64,000 bases of DNA, from positions 1-64,000 of the forward strand of contig JANFAH010000019.1 in the NCBI GenBank assembly GCA_024663395.1, given 5' to 3'. This stretch comes from Pisolithus tinctorius (Eukaryota > Basidiomycota > Agaricomycetes > Boletales > Pisolithaceae). The notes below the pieces were generated by a model. The model did not search any database and was not told where the DNA came from. It worked only from the letters and a program-made list of their open reading frames with translations. Below are positions 11,188 through 21,764 of this stretch, piece by piece (position 1 is the stretch's first letter; every line of letters begins with the position of its first letter). Position numbers and translations under genes: made by a program.

Positions 11188-11383
11188 GATGGGCAGAAAT
11201 AGGTGTCTATTTTCTTTTTTTTACAATACACAAATGTACTTCCCCCCCCCCTTCATATGAATATGTACATAATAAAATGTACATGACTAGCTTCCTTTTG
11301 ACAATGGAAGTTCTTTCTCTACATGAGTGTGAAACAATTGTAAGAACATACATTTGTACACCATGAAATCTGAGTGTTCAGGC

Positions 11384-12697
11384 TCAGAGAATGCCCCTAA
11401 TTGTAAGCTGGTGCTGATAGTCAATCCACATCTCCTCTGCAATGTTGTCATGCCTATTATCAGCCCTTCTCCTCTCTGCAGCATCTGCTGGTCCATCACC
11501 AAGGCTTCCAATATCATCATCCTCTCCTATGTCCATGGCAAGGTCAGGGTCAAAGAACTCTTCTGGATCATAGCACCATATGAAATTGTGGAGGGTACAG
11601 AGAGCAGCAGGTGCTTGAGTTTGGGTGTGGATGCTATATTCAAGGGGAATTTGAAGAATCCTCCACCTGTGTTTTATAATGCTCAAATATCCATTTGATG
11701 GCATTTCTAAGTCCACCATGGTGAAGGTTGAATAACACCTCTTGGTTTTGAGGTCTATAAAATGGAAGTTACAGGTGCACTGGGCAGGATGCAATAGCAA
11801 ATTACCTTAATCCAGCCTGGTGCCATTCTTTCAGATGGTAACAAACACCTTGATAGGGAACCAGAAGTGCATCACAGATCCCAAACCCTGCATCTGCAAG
11901 AAGGTACTTCCCAGGTGGCATGTGCAAGTCATTCCTGTGTGCATCATGCCACATGGTTGCATCTGCAGTTGACCCATCAAAGCCAGTGAGGGCATATGTG
12001 AAGAAGAAGTCAAAATCACAGATGAAGAGACAATTTTGAGACAGGTAGCCCTTCTGGTTCTTCATGTAAGGCTGGTCCTCAGCAGCAGTGATTGCTCAAA
12101 TATGAGTGCCATCAACTGCACCAATACAATCCTGGAAAAATTGGAAGTGTGAGTCACTAGTAATCACAGTTGATATGGGAGTGTTGTTGGTGGGGAATTG
12201 CACTTGGGATGCATAGAATTGTCCCCCAGAAAAGAAAGCCAACATTGCTTTGAAATATCTAAAAAATTGTGAGAAAAATATCAGACAGTCCAATGGGCTC
12301 CCTACCTAGTGATGGTCCCTGGTGAGTGTTGGAACCTCTCAACAACATGCCAGGATGACAACCCAGTAACACAGGTGTAGAGGAATATCCCAAGCTGTTT
12401 CTCCACAGAAATTCCATTGCAAGAAGGCACAAAACCATGGTGGGTGAGCACCTGCATCACATGATCAAAAACCCCATGGTTGACACCAAGGCAAGTCCAT
12501 ATCTTGTCTGGATGACCATTCAGGAGCTCTAGTATCCACCCCTCACCAGTCAGGATTGAGGTATGGTAGGGGATTGGTTCTGAATCAGAATGAAAAAGGA
12601 AGTCATAGAGGCATAGCATCTGGATCATCACTGCTACTACAAGGGCAGCAAGATGGTGATGATGATGATGCTGGAGCTGCTGTGCTTCAAGATCCAT
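11384..12697 (-). pseudogene. PIF/Harbinger DDE transposase
   Basis: Minus-strand exons read as a DDE_Tnp_4-type transposase. The N-terminal part (12,697-12,306) includes VEKQLGIFLYTCVTGLS and ERFQHSPGTIT. After an intron (about 12,260-12,306, GTAGGG donor) comes YFKAMLAFF, then QDCIGAVDGTHI with the first catalytic Asp. ALTGFDGSTADATMWHDA and YLLADAGFGICDALLVPY carry the second Asp. A second intron (about 11,760-11,820) precedes FNLHHGGLRNAIKWIF, where the usual catalytic Glu of the RNVIERIFG motif is replaced by Lys. One TGA (12,096-12,098) stands after GTHI where Arg or a similar residue is expected. Together with the convergent Myb-like gene this makes a two-gene Harbinger element. Its inverted termini were not located. 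It is inactive as it stands. Confidence 0.8.
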
Positions 12698-12754
12698 AGC
12701 AGAGTTGTTTGATCTGTTATCACAATGTTATCTATTGAACTACAGGTTGTGTTG

Positions 12755-12905
12755 TTGTCTTATATAATCATCACATGACTACATTACTGAAGCAGAAGCC
12801 AGAAACTTGGACTTCACATTTGTGCAGGCATGCACAGCTTATATAAACATCATGTGACTACTTTGCTGAAGTCAAAGTCAAAAACTTCAACTTTGACTTT
12901 GGAGG
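12755..12905. promoter_or_regulatory. Duplicated TATA-containing block upstream of the transposase
   Basis: A block of about 75 bp occurs twice in tandem. Each copy has TTATATAA, then CATCA...TGACTAC and CTGAAG. The TATA palindromes lie near 12,758 and 12,838, some 60 and 140 bp upstream of the transposase start on the minus strand. A duplicated core promoter or binding region is inferred. Confidence 0.4.
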
Positions 12906-13726
12906 GTGAGTGGCACCTCAATCATGGTTTTGTCCAGGAGACTCTGGAGGTAGGGTGGAAATAATAAAACAAAATGTATGCTGCAGTAACTTGAAAGCCC
13001 AAATTTTCATGCTTTGAGTTGAAGCACTGAGGAATTTCACTGTTAGTGTAGCTCATCAGTGGACTCTCAAAGCCTATAAGTACACCCAGTGACTTTAGGG
13101 CAGGCTTATTGCTTATCAATGATTGCATCATTGGTGATGTCATATGATGTTATAGAAGCATCTAGACTATCATGCATGAATTGGCCATAAGCAATCATCC
13201 AATAGAAAACAAGGCTCATACATACATAGCCTTTGATTGCCATCCCTGTGACTCCCACAGAATGTCAAATAAAGTTCATCAAACTTAATATTTAGTGTTT
13301 GATTGGCAAACTTCAGGGTGAGGCTGTGGCTGTCCAGGAATAGTTCCATTCCTCAAGGACATCACATGTTTCTTGGTCAGCAATGATGAAGCCTAGATCC
13401 ATCCTAGGCCATGTGAATGTGGTCATAGAATTTAGGTTTCTTTCTGCCAAGGTTAGCTCTGCTTCATGCATAGCACATGTACATCTTTTGATTTGTTTGG
13501 TCTGGACTTGATCATGTTCCATCAGAAGTTCCTGTGCTGATGGTGAAGGAAAAATATTTTTGTGAGAGGTTGGGGAGGACTGTAGAATTCTGAAGGGTGA
13601 GTTAATCCAGAGGGGCTACTATAGCCTGAGCAAAAATGATGGAGGTGATGTCTGGGGACTTCTAGGGCAGTCTTAAGCCAATTTCAAACCTCTTCTCATC
13701 TTGGGGTGACTTGTCTATTGTTTTTT
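12906..13726. other. Non-coding or unrecognised stretch
   Basis: The sequence is AT-moderate and CpG-poor. Short minus-strand ORFs (12,922-13,143 and 13,313-13,522) have no recognisable domain. The second contains ADQETCDVLEEW. I see no RNA gene or repeat here that can be defended. Confidence 0.3.
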
Positions 13727-13892
13727 TTTAAAAAAACTAAGTACATCAAGTACTAAGTGGGGCTGACTAAGCAACCAAAAAGCGAAAATCTAAGTACAAC
13801 TAGCAGAAAAATACCAAAATGAAAATTAAGTAAAATGAACAAAACAAAACAATTCCCCTAGTAGGGAAATTATATTCCCTACAATGGCATAG
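13727..13892 (-). repeat. Short interspersed repeat, copy 1
   Basis: Read on the minus strand this starts CATTGTAGGGAATATAA, forms a small GTAGGGAA/TTCCCTAC hairpin, contains GTACTTAGAT and GCTTAGTCAGC, and ends in a T/A-rich run. A second copy with the same landmarks lies on the plus strand at 38,851-47,765, split by Ty3 element A. Length is about 165-175 bp. MITE or SINE status is undecided because neither pol III boxes nor a clear target duplication is visible. Confidence 0.5.
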
Positions 13893-13965
13893 GATTATAT
13901 ACTCTGGTGATGATGTCCAGCCACATTTTGTTCCAGGTCATAGCTAAGTCACCTAGATTATGTGT

Positions 13966-15190
13966 TCATTTTCTAGATATGACCCATTTAGCATTCTTGA
14001 GTAAAGTGTCACCTAGATCAAAAAGCCAGGCATCCTTCTCCATGAGGTTTCTGTCATCTACAAAGAAGGCATGTTGGTAGATCAACATGCTGTCAGGCAT
14101 GGGAAAAACAAGATCAACCAATGGAGGCCATTCAAAGAGAATTGGGAGATGAGTCAGGAGTTCAAGGGGTAGCTCTCTGCATGCTAAATCCCCCTCAATC
14201 CAAAAATCATGTACATTGGTAATTGGAGCTAACACTTGAGTTTTCAAAATGTGTACATCAAAAGTAGACCATATGTCATTAAATTGGGTTTTAAGTGCAA
14301 CCACTGGGTTAGGATCACCTTTGTCAGCAAAGCACTTTTCCCAGCAGGTTAAGCAATTCTTTTTGACCCAAGTTTTGACAACTTTATGCAGATAACCTTG
14401 TGAAATATAGAGGTCTGTGAGAAATTTCACAGCATCCAAGTAGTACTCTATTTTACTTGATAGTATCACTAGGTGGGACAATTCCCCAATGAATGTTCCT
14501 CTTTTAACATCTAGTGGGTGGCATGAGTCCCATGGTACTCTTTCCATGTGAGTATTGGGCTTTCAGTATGGTTTCCAATTAACCTGGTTTGTGTCATTGA
14601 GCCAGATTTGCATGTCCAAGAATGTGCAAAATTTGGATGCCATTGCCCAGTCTATTTTGCAACCACATAGGAACCATGTATGTGTTGCTACATTATAAGC
14701 ATCTTCTGCAGTGTCAGTGCAGATGATCATAAAGATGTCATCTATAAATCATTGTAAAAATAGGACATCTTGGTTATGTCCACAATGCCAATCAGAGTCA
14801 AATGCATACAGGTTTGCAACATCCAGTGATGTGACAACACCCATAGCTATCCCTTTGGTCTGTTGATAGTGGTGATTTTGGAATTTGACAATGAGGTCTG
14901 TGGTTCTGAACTCTAGAGTAGATTCCCAGAGATCTTTTCCCAGCTTAGTTATTGGTGAATTCTCCAGGTAAGGGAGGGGCCAATAGTTAGCATTAGGGTC
15001 CATAAGTAGAGATATATTTTTGACTGCCCTAATATAGTTGATGTTCAGATAATAAGCAATAATATCTCCAGTGATGATCCACAGAGTTTTAGTTTTGGGA
15101 AATTCACCATGCTAAGTTCCTGAGCAAGTTGCTTAGTTCCTTGGCATATATATAGGGAAGCTTCCACAAAAGGTTTAAGTAATTTGGAAT
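13966..15190 (-). pseudogene. Penelope-type reverse transcriptase
   Basis: The minus strand carries the RT core of a Penelope-like element. Motif A region is GDIIAYYLNINYIRAVKN (about 15,090-15,030). Next is DPNANYWPLPYLENSP, motif B-like HHYQQTKGIAMGVVTSLDVANLY (about 14,865), then motif C FIDDIFMI (about 14,745) just after a TAA stop. A long C-terminal part (14,547-13,966) begins MERVPWDSCHPLDVKRGTF. The QxKGxAMG...ANLY and (Y/F)IDDIF spacing is typical of this group. The frame is broken near 15,100 and 14,750 and again near 14,560. No GIY-YIG endonuclease is visible downstream, as in the endonuclease-lacking telomere-associated branch known from basidiomycetes. Confidence 0.7.
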
Positions 15191-15251
15191 ACTGGAACTG
15201 GTTGTAATTTCTTTTCCCTTATTCTTCCACTTTTTCCTCATCATTGACATG

Positions 15252-15540
15252 CAATCCTTTCATCCCACCCTTGTTGTTGACACCCACTCCCTCTGTCCCA
15301 CCCTCATCATTGACATGTATGCCCTCCATCCCACCATCATTGTTGAGACCTACACCCTCTGTCCCACCCTCATCATCAACATGTACACCCTCTGTCCCAC
15401 CCTTGTCATTGACCTGTATGCCCTCCATCCCACCCTCATCATCGACACATACACCCTCTGTCCTACCCTCATCATCAATGCATATGGCCTCTGTCCCACC
15501 CTCATCATCAATGCATGCTCCCTCCATCTCACTGTATCAT
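15252..15540. repeat. 33-bp minisatellite
   Basis: About nine units resemble TGTCCCACCCTCATCATCAA followed by CATGTACACCCTC. The TCCCA core recurs at 15,296 and 15,329 and so on, every 33 bp. Because 33 is a multiple of three, several frames are open: an acidic DDEGGTEG repeat on the minus strand and CPTLIID.Y.L on the plus strand. Either might be coding, and the plus-strand version would lead into the exon-like array that follows. Confidence 0.8.
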
Positions 15541-15619
15541 TGACACTTGATTGCTGCTCACTGTTGATGCCCCATCCCTCCAACCCACCCTTCTCATTGA
15601 CTGGCCATACTTGATGACA

Positions 15620-16225
15620 GAACTCAGGTAGGTAAGTCAGTGTGATCATGTTTTTGATGTTACATTCACTAATTATAATGCTTGTGCAGTCTTCATCCCC
15701 ATAAGACATCCCCCAGCATGTCTTCCATGACAGCAATTGCACAGACCAGGTAAGCCCCCCCCTCACTTCATCTTTTGTTTCATATAAATTAATGCTCATT
15801 TGTCTAGTATCCCTCATGATGAATATCATACCTTCTGCATCTATCATTCATGATGCAAAGGCTACTTGCCTGGTAAGTCCATGCCCTTCACTGTCCATTG
15901 TTAATATACATCAATGATTGTAATTGTGCAGTCACCTGTCATATTGTCTGTGTCTGTTGCTGATGACAATGTTACATGCCAGGTAAGCTACCCCCTGCAA
16001 CTTCCATTGTTTATGGATTAATTATTTTAATTGTACAGTCCCATTTGTCATGGATATCATACCATGTGTGTCTGTCATTGATGATGTCAAAGGTACATGT
16101 CAGGTAAGCCATCCCCTTTGCCATCTGTTGTTGTTTGTTAATTATTTTAATTGTTCAGTCCCCTTCATCTTGGAATCATACCATCTGTGTCTGTCATTGA
16201 CAATGACAAAAGTACATATTGTCTG
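15620..16225 (+). repeat. Tandem array of exon-intron-like units
   Basis: Five intron-like segments of 55-60 nt alternate with exon-like segments of 51-65 nt: introns at about 15,632-15,689, 15,750-15,807, 15,873-15,931, 15,983-16,038 and 16,104-16,158. Four begin exactly GTAAG after CAG or CTG, and the first has GTAGGTAAG. All end in a CAG/TAG acceptor after an A/T-rich stretch with a TTAAT- or CTAAT-like branch site. The exon-like parts share TCATACC.T.TGTCTGTCATTGA.GATG. The unit is about 115-120 bp. This looks like amplification of one mini-exon plus its intron. Whether it is transcribed is unknown. Confidence 0.55.
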
Positions 16226-16612
16226 TTGAAAATTGTTGTCTTCTTTGCTAAATCCTGGTAAGCATAGGGCATTGATTTGTGTTCTGTTATGCTAACACTT
16301 GGTACTCTAGTCTTCAAGTGGTGGTTGTAAGTTTTCAATGTTTTCACCATTTAGGTACTGATATACCCTTCAGTGGTGTAGTAGTTTGATATGGGGTACT
16401 GTTTGATTGTCAAGTTGTTTTTTTCTCATGAGAACTTGCTGCCATTCTGGGGGAGGGCCCCTCTGGATTGGTAGTGGAATCTCAGTTCCTTTGGGAACTT
16501 TTTGTCATAATTCTTAGGAGTACTTGTTATATGGGTGTAATGTGTGTAATGTTTACTTGAAAATGCAATGATTGTTGTAGGAATTACCCTTGTTTTTTTG
16601 AGTGTTTAAGGT

Positions 16613-16629
16613 CCTAACCCTAACCCTAA
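16613..16629. repeat. Interstitial telomere-type repeat
   Basis: CCTAACCCTAACCCTAA is two and a half copies of the CCCTAA/TTAGGG telomere unit used by most fungi. It lies 1.4 kb upstream of the Penelope RT reading frame and is the only such run noticed in the window. Confidence 0.7.
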
Positions 16630-17049
16630 GCACAACACTTCATTGAGCAATGAGTCCTTCCCCAGGCACCAGGCACATTGCCTTATACAGTCTAATTCTC
16701 AGCTTAAAATTTTACTCTCCCCCTGCTTTGCCTGCTGTCACTCCATTTGACATCATCCCCCCCTGATGGCTGCTTTGCCCCTTACTGATCCTGCCCTGTC
16801 TGCCCTTCTTGACCAGCTTTTGACATCTGCTCTGGGGGGATCCAAACTCTCATCCAGCCAGGTGTTAGAGAGAGATGACCTCAGGAAGCCAAGGCAAGGT
16901 TTTGTGGACTCCCCATCCCCTGGGGGAAGGACCAATGGAGTCTCATAGACTTAGAGTATTGTCCAAATTGAACCATCTGGTAAAATCTATGTCAGGGGAA
17001 GATCTTCCCAAGACATCCATTTCTGACTTGGGACTCCCACTTTCTGCCC

Positions 17050-18534
17050 TTGTGATTGCCCATGCAATCCTTAACCCTTGTGAGCTGGTTCTCCCAATGC
17101 TCTACACCCCATTTCTTGAGTCTGGCAGCAGATGTCACCCAGTGGGATGGTGATTGGTTTGCTGACCCCATGAGAGGGGTCATGGCCAAATATTACAAAC
17201 CTCCACAATGGGGGCATATCTGGGACCCTGCCATGGTCCTCAATCAGCATGGCAGGGTATTGGTGTGGTATCTCCCTGGGATCATGCCTTCTCAAAGGGT
17301 GGTCAGTCCATTTTTCCCTTAGTCCCTCCTGCACTTATCCCACCTAGGAATATTTGAATCAAATTGAGCTGCAGTATTAACATCCATTGAGGTTGATGAT
17401 GGTCAAATAGCATATGCAAATCTGCATGCACTGCAGCAGAGTCAGTGGCAGGAAGAAAGGATACACCACATGCATAACACTACTGACAGAAAAATAGGTT
17501 ATAGCATGAGTCCACATTGAGTTGCCTGTAAAGTAAGCCCCATGCATATTCAAGGTGCATTATCTACAATCATATCAGTCAGCAGTGCTCTGAGTAGACT
17601 AGAATTTTAGGCATGGACCATAGAGTGGGCTGTGGAGTGAGCCATCATGTGGCACACATGAATGGAGCCACTAAGATGATTGATAATGAGGCATTTTCCA
17701 TCATGAGGATCAGCAAGGTGTGCTCATGTCTTCTGGGTTTTTGATGGGGGTGAATTCCTATTGATACAATGTAGCAGGGTGCAAGGCCTCACCAGAACAT
17801 TTTCTTCATTTTCTTCCTCCTCAATAAATGTGATAGGAGGAAGAGACAGGTGGCAGGGAATTCCTCCAGATGACATTACTACTGTTGGTGTCCATTGGTG
17901 AGCACTGTGGCAACAGGAGTGAATTCTTAACTTGACTAAGCATGTGATCTAGCATTCAGACATGTTGATATCACATGTCAAGACCATCCCAACAGCCTGG
18001 CAGTTGAAGCAGCCAGGGATGTGATGGGGACAAGGGGTTCAAGGTGTCAAAATTCATCTTCCCCTGAAAGATGTGCTGGTTAAGGAGGCCTGAAACAAGA
18101 ATCCTTCCAACAAGAGGCTTGGCCACAGATATGTGCCCCAAACAGATCCAAATGATGGTGCCCTTGATGTCCCTCCTATCTTGGAAGGGGTGTTTGGTCA
18201 TGGCAAGCTTATGAACTCCCCTGCCACTTTCCAGCAGGCTCACCAGGTCTCCTGTTTGTCTGTCTGGTCTAGATCCTCAGGCTAATGGCTCTTGCAGAGA
18301 TTGGAGGACCCCCTCTACCAAAGTTCTAGTCTGGGGAGTGGTCCTATCAAGCAATGGCTCAGAGACATTGCCTATGCAGAGGACTTCTGGAACTCCATTT
18401 GCAAGGTGGTACTGACAGATCTGGCCCATGTTGGCAAGGATGCCATGCAAGCCAAAGAAGACTTGGTTGTGACCAAAAATCCTTCCCAAACCTTGTGGCC
18501 TCACTTCAGTCAACCTCCTTTGGAGACCTATTAG
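17050..18534 (+). pseudogene. Fragments of a TET/JBP-like (2OG-Fe(II) oxygenase family) gene
   Basis: The first fragment (17,120-17,322) reads ADPMRGVMAKYYKPPQWGHI and then DPAMVLNQHGRVLVWYLPGI. This resembles the block before the oxygenase core in the TET/JBP-like proteins expanded with KDZ transposons in Agaricomycetes. A second fragment in the same orientation (18,292-18,534) reads PIKQWLRDIAYAEDFWNSI and GKDAMQAKEDLVV, resembling a later block of the same proteins. The catalytic HxD...H core itself is not seen. Between them (17,340-18,270) lies about 0.9 kb without a recognisable ORF, probably an insertion. Such enzymes oxidise 5-methylcytosine. The assignment rests on motif memory alone. 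Confidence 0.4.
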
Positions 18535-18739
18535 GTCTACATATTTCTACAGATGTATATACCTATGAGGTCTTGACAGGTTGGGTATCCCCAACCACTG
18601 GTGGGGAAAGTTTTTTCTCCAGCACCATGCCTGGAGATTCTCCAGGCCCCCTATGGATTTCTCCTGGGATAGTGCAGGAGAAATGGATTTCTCCACAATT
18701 AATGTATGTTTCCCCAAATATGTCAGAGTGACTGGGGTC

Positions 18740-19130
18740 CAGATGGGCCTTTCTCCAGCTGAAATAGGGTCTCCATTGGACTTTCTCCATGCCAATAAGG
18801 ACCCAAATGAGGGTTTCCCCAGCTGAAATAGGACCTCCATGGGACTTTCTCCATGCAAAAATAGACCAGAATGAGAGTTTCTCTAGCTGAAATAGGGCCT
18901 TAATGGGCCTTTCTCCATGCAAAAAAAGATCCAAATGGTGATTCCTCCAGCTTAAATAGGGCCTCCATGGGACTTTCCCCACACCAAAAAGGACCCAGAT
19001 GGTGCTTTCTCCAGTTGAAATAGGGCCTCCATGGGACTTTCTCCACACCAAATGGTGCTTTCTCCAGCTGAAATGGGGTCTCCATGGGACTTTCCCCATA
19101 CCAAAAAGGACCCAAATGAGGCTTTCACCA
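18740..19130. repeat. 64-bp minisatellite
   Basis: Six units contain GGG(A/C)CTTTCTCCATGC, GACC.AAATG and CAGCTGAAATAGGG. The GGGACTTTCTCC-type core recurs at 18,777, 18,841, 18,905, 18,969 and 19,033 (exactly 64 bp), then at 19,086 after a shortened unit. The preceding 200 bp contains several short CTCC/GGAG hairpins (for example CTGGAGATTCTCCAG near 18,630). Long ORFs on both strands are a by-product of the repeat. Confidence 0.8.
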
Positions 19131-19134
19131 AATG

Positions 19135-19507
19135 GGTTGGGAGATTCTCCAAGCAGGTATGGGGAATCTCCAAGCAAGTGTGGAGAATCTCCAAGTGAGT
19201 TGGGAGAATCTCCATGCAGGTGTGGGGAATCTCCAAGCACATGTGGAGAATCTCCAAGTGAGTTGGGAGAATCTCCATGCAGGTGTGGGGAATCTTCAAG
19301 CAAGTGTGGAGAATCTCCAAGTGGGTTGGGAGAATCTCCAAGCAGGTGTGGGGAATCTCCAAGCAAGTGTGGAGAATATCCAAGTGAGTTGGGAGAATCT
19401 CCAAGCAGGTGTGGGGAATCTCCAAGCAAGTGTAGAGATTCTCCAAGCAAGTGTGGGGAATCTCCAAGCAGGTGTGGGGAATCTCCAAGCAAGTGTGGAG
19501 AATCTAG
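19135..19507. repeat. 24-bp minisatellite
   Basis: About 15 head-to-tail units of the form GGGGAATCTCCAAGCAGGTGT alternate with GGAGAATCTCCAAGTGAGTT variants. Every unit holds the quasi-palindrome GGAGAATCTCC. The period is 24 bp, so three frames per strand stay open (for example the octapeptide HLLGDSPH on the minus strand). It ends abruptly at the L3 element. Confidence 0.85.
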
Positions 19508-19511
19508 GTAT

Positions 19512-20630
19512 GAGTGAAGTAATGTCAGGAACTGGGAAAGCACACTGGAATCACATTAGGGGGAGGCTGTGCATGTCACATCTGAAAGAAATTGCTTCTA
19601 GTAGGCCAAGGTGGGATGACAGAGAGGCAGTGCTGATCTGATGCCAATATAGGACATCCAAAAGGGGATGGCAGGTGTCAGGTGTCAGAAACAGTCAAGC
19701 TTTGGGGGTCTGTGGTGTGACAGGAGCATAGGGGATCACAACCTTCCCCCCCATCCTCTCAGTGAAGCAAATAAAAACTTCATGAATGGGGCTCTGTTGG
19801 AAGAGAGGATGAAGGGGGAGTGTCTTCTGCTGTATCTTGCAACAAGGAGGCAAGATGTGCATCATACTCATCATGGATGCAATCAGGGAGAGTGGAGAAC
19901 AGTAGATTATACTGTAGCTGTTGCAATTTTGGAAGGATGATGGATGAGATTGGTATGAAGTGTTGCAGGGAGTGGGGAGGAAGGATCCATATGCTTCTTG
20001 GACTGGGGAGGCCAAAACAACTACATAAGACCTTTTTAACTGAATTACAGACCTGAGGTGACCAAAGAATGTCCTCCTGGAGGTCCCACTGACAAAAAGA
20101 ATGCACTGTCCAAGCTGGATGGGCTGAGAGGGGGCAGATGAGGATGGGATGTGCCAGGATGCTTCAGGACAGAAGTTAGTAGGAATTCCTGGAAAATATA
20201 CATAGCCATGGTCCCTAGCAAAGGGGAAGAGTAAAATGATTGATGTGGAGGCAGCCATATCAGAAGAATTAGCAAAATGAGCATCTTTTGGAGGGAGTGC
20301 TGTAGAAATGTGTGGAGTGCACAGATCCTTCCCAAACTTGGAAGGTAGGATCACATGGCTGAGCACTATAAGCAAGTGTGGGAATGGTGTCAGTATCTGC
20401 AGAAATGGTGGATATATGTCAAAAACTGGAATGCCATACACAGGTGCTAAGAATTCTTACTGGCATTTAACTCACTTCCTTCTTTTTCTTTGGCATTGAC
20501 AACTCATTCTTGTGCAAAGGATGACTGCCAATGTCCCTGGCTGTCATTCTATGCATGAGGGCTACAGTCTTCATCTCCATTCATCAGCAGTATCCATGTC
20601 CACATCACCAAACACCTTTGGTGTGTGACA
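19512..20630 (-). mobile_element. L3: truncated L-family copy with the longest ORF
   Basis: The minus-strand copy starts at 20,630 (TGTCACACACC on that strand) and is cut off near 19,512, before the TATA region, by the 24-bp minisatellite. Its ORF at 20,441-19,695 is 248 codons long (MYGIPVFDIYPPF...). Here the two frames that overlap out of register in most copies are joined by a one-base difference near 20,275, giving LPSKFGKDLCTPHIS and, further on, FPFARDHGYVYFPGIPTN in one protein. The C-terminal third shifts to the alternative frame. There is no similarity to a known domain. No target duplication remains because one end is missing. Confidence 0.65.
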
Positions 20631-21764
20631 CCAGAGTCACATCTATCATCAACCATATGTGTATCAACTCATGCACCACATTTGTCAGTCCCTATGCCCA
20701 TCTTGACATCTGTTGTCATGACCATGACATCAGCATAAGCCCCTAACATCTACTCTGCCCTCTTCCACACCCTGGGAACCTTTCTCCACCCTCTTCTGAT
20801 GCATTCCCATGCTCCTCCAACCCTCCCTACACATCTCCACACCTCTCCAAGGCCCCCTGTCCACATTCCAACCAACTCCACCCACCTCCACTCTCAGGCC
20901 AGTCACATAAAGGCCAGACCTTCACCTGTGCCTCCTCTGAGACCTTGGTCAGCTCATCAGGATGTTGGACTTGCTACCCTGCATTCCAGATAGGGTTCTG
21001 CCCTTGTGTTGGTTTTTTCTCTGTTCTTCCACTCCTTTGGTATTTACCCTCTCTCCCTTGTTGTAGTAGTTCCCTTGTCTCAGTTAAGGCCCCTGTCATC
21101 CCCATCCTCTATCCCTTGTGTTGGAGGTACTGCTGACCTGTTATACATTTATTGGCTTGCATTCTACACTGCCCTGCCCTTGACCTACATTATGAGAAGG
21201 GACCAAGGTTGCAGGGTGAATGAAAGAGTGTGAAAACTCAGTCTTCAAAGTAGGATGAAGTCCAGTATTATTAACCAACCTAAAGAGTGTGAAAACTACT
21301 CAAGCTGGTAAGTAAAAGTAGGGTATAACACCTGTAAGAACATTACCTCAGTCTTCAAAGTAGGACAAAGTCTGAGGTACAAGGAAAAATGAAGTGGCTA
21401 AAATGTATGGAAGTATTATGTAAGCAGTACTCACTGTGCAGAACAGCAGTATGTTCCAACACTACATCATATATAAGGTTGCATAGTACTCCAATGTAAT
21501 CAGTACAAATATTGACAATAAAGTCCCCACTTCCAACTCCCTCTGAGTCTGCTCTGCCTCTGAAATATGAGGGCTGAGCTCACACAAGGGGCAGCACACT
21601 AGCTGAACCCAACACCCTCCCATTCAACCTTTGAACTCTGACTCTGACCTCTGTTCCCAGAACTTCCCTCCATACTCCTCCACTCCTTGTTCATTGCATA
21701 TCTTGCCACCCAGTGGTTGGATTCACTTCAGACTTTGACTACTGTACTCCACAGCCCAACCTGC
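20631..21764. other. Intergenic stretch with a possible unassigned LTR
   Basis: 20,640-21,230 is CT-rich and shows no convincing gene. At 21,228-21,640 there are features of an LTR: a direct duplication of CTCAGTCTTCAAAGTAGGA (21,238 and 21,350), a TATATAAGG box near 21,472, AATAAAG near 21,520 and a CCCAACA-like end near 21,616. I could not fix both ends or a target duplication. Confidence 0.3.

Noticed and set aside
15219..15847. Acidic DDEGGTEG repeat protein on the minus strand
   Set aside because: Open on both strands as a by-product of a 33-bp minisatellite; the plus-strand alternative is equally good, so neither was called as a gene.
18563..19543. A 326-codon minus-strand ORF and matching long ORFs on the plus strand
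   Set aside because: The reading frames are open only because the 24-bp and 64-bp repeat units are nearly in frame; several frames on both strands are open at once and none has a recognisable domain.
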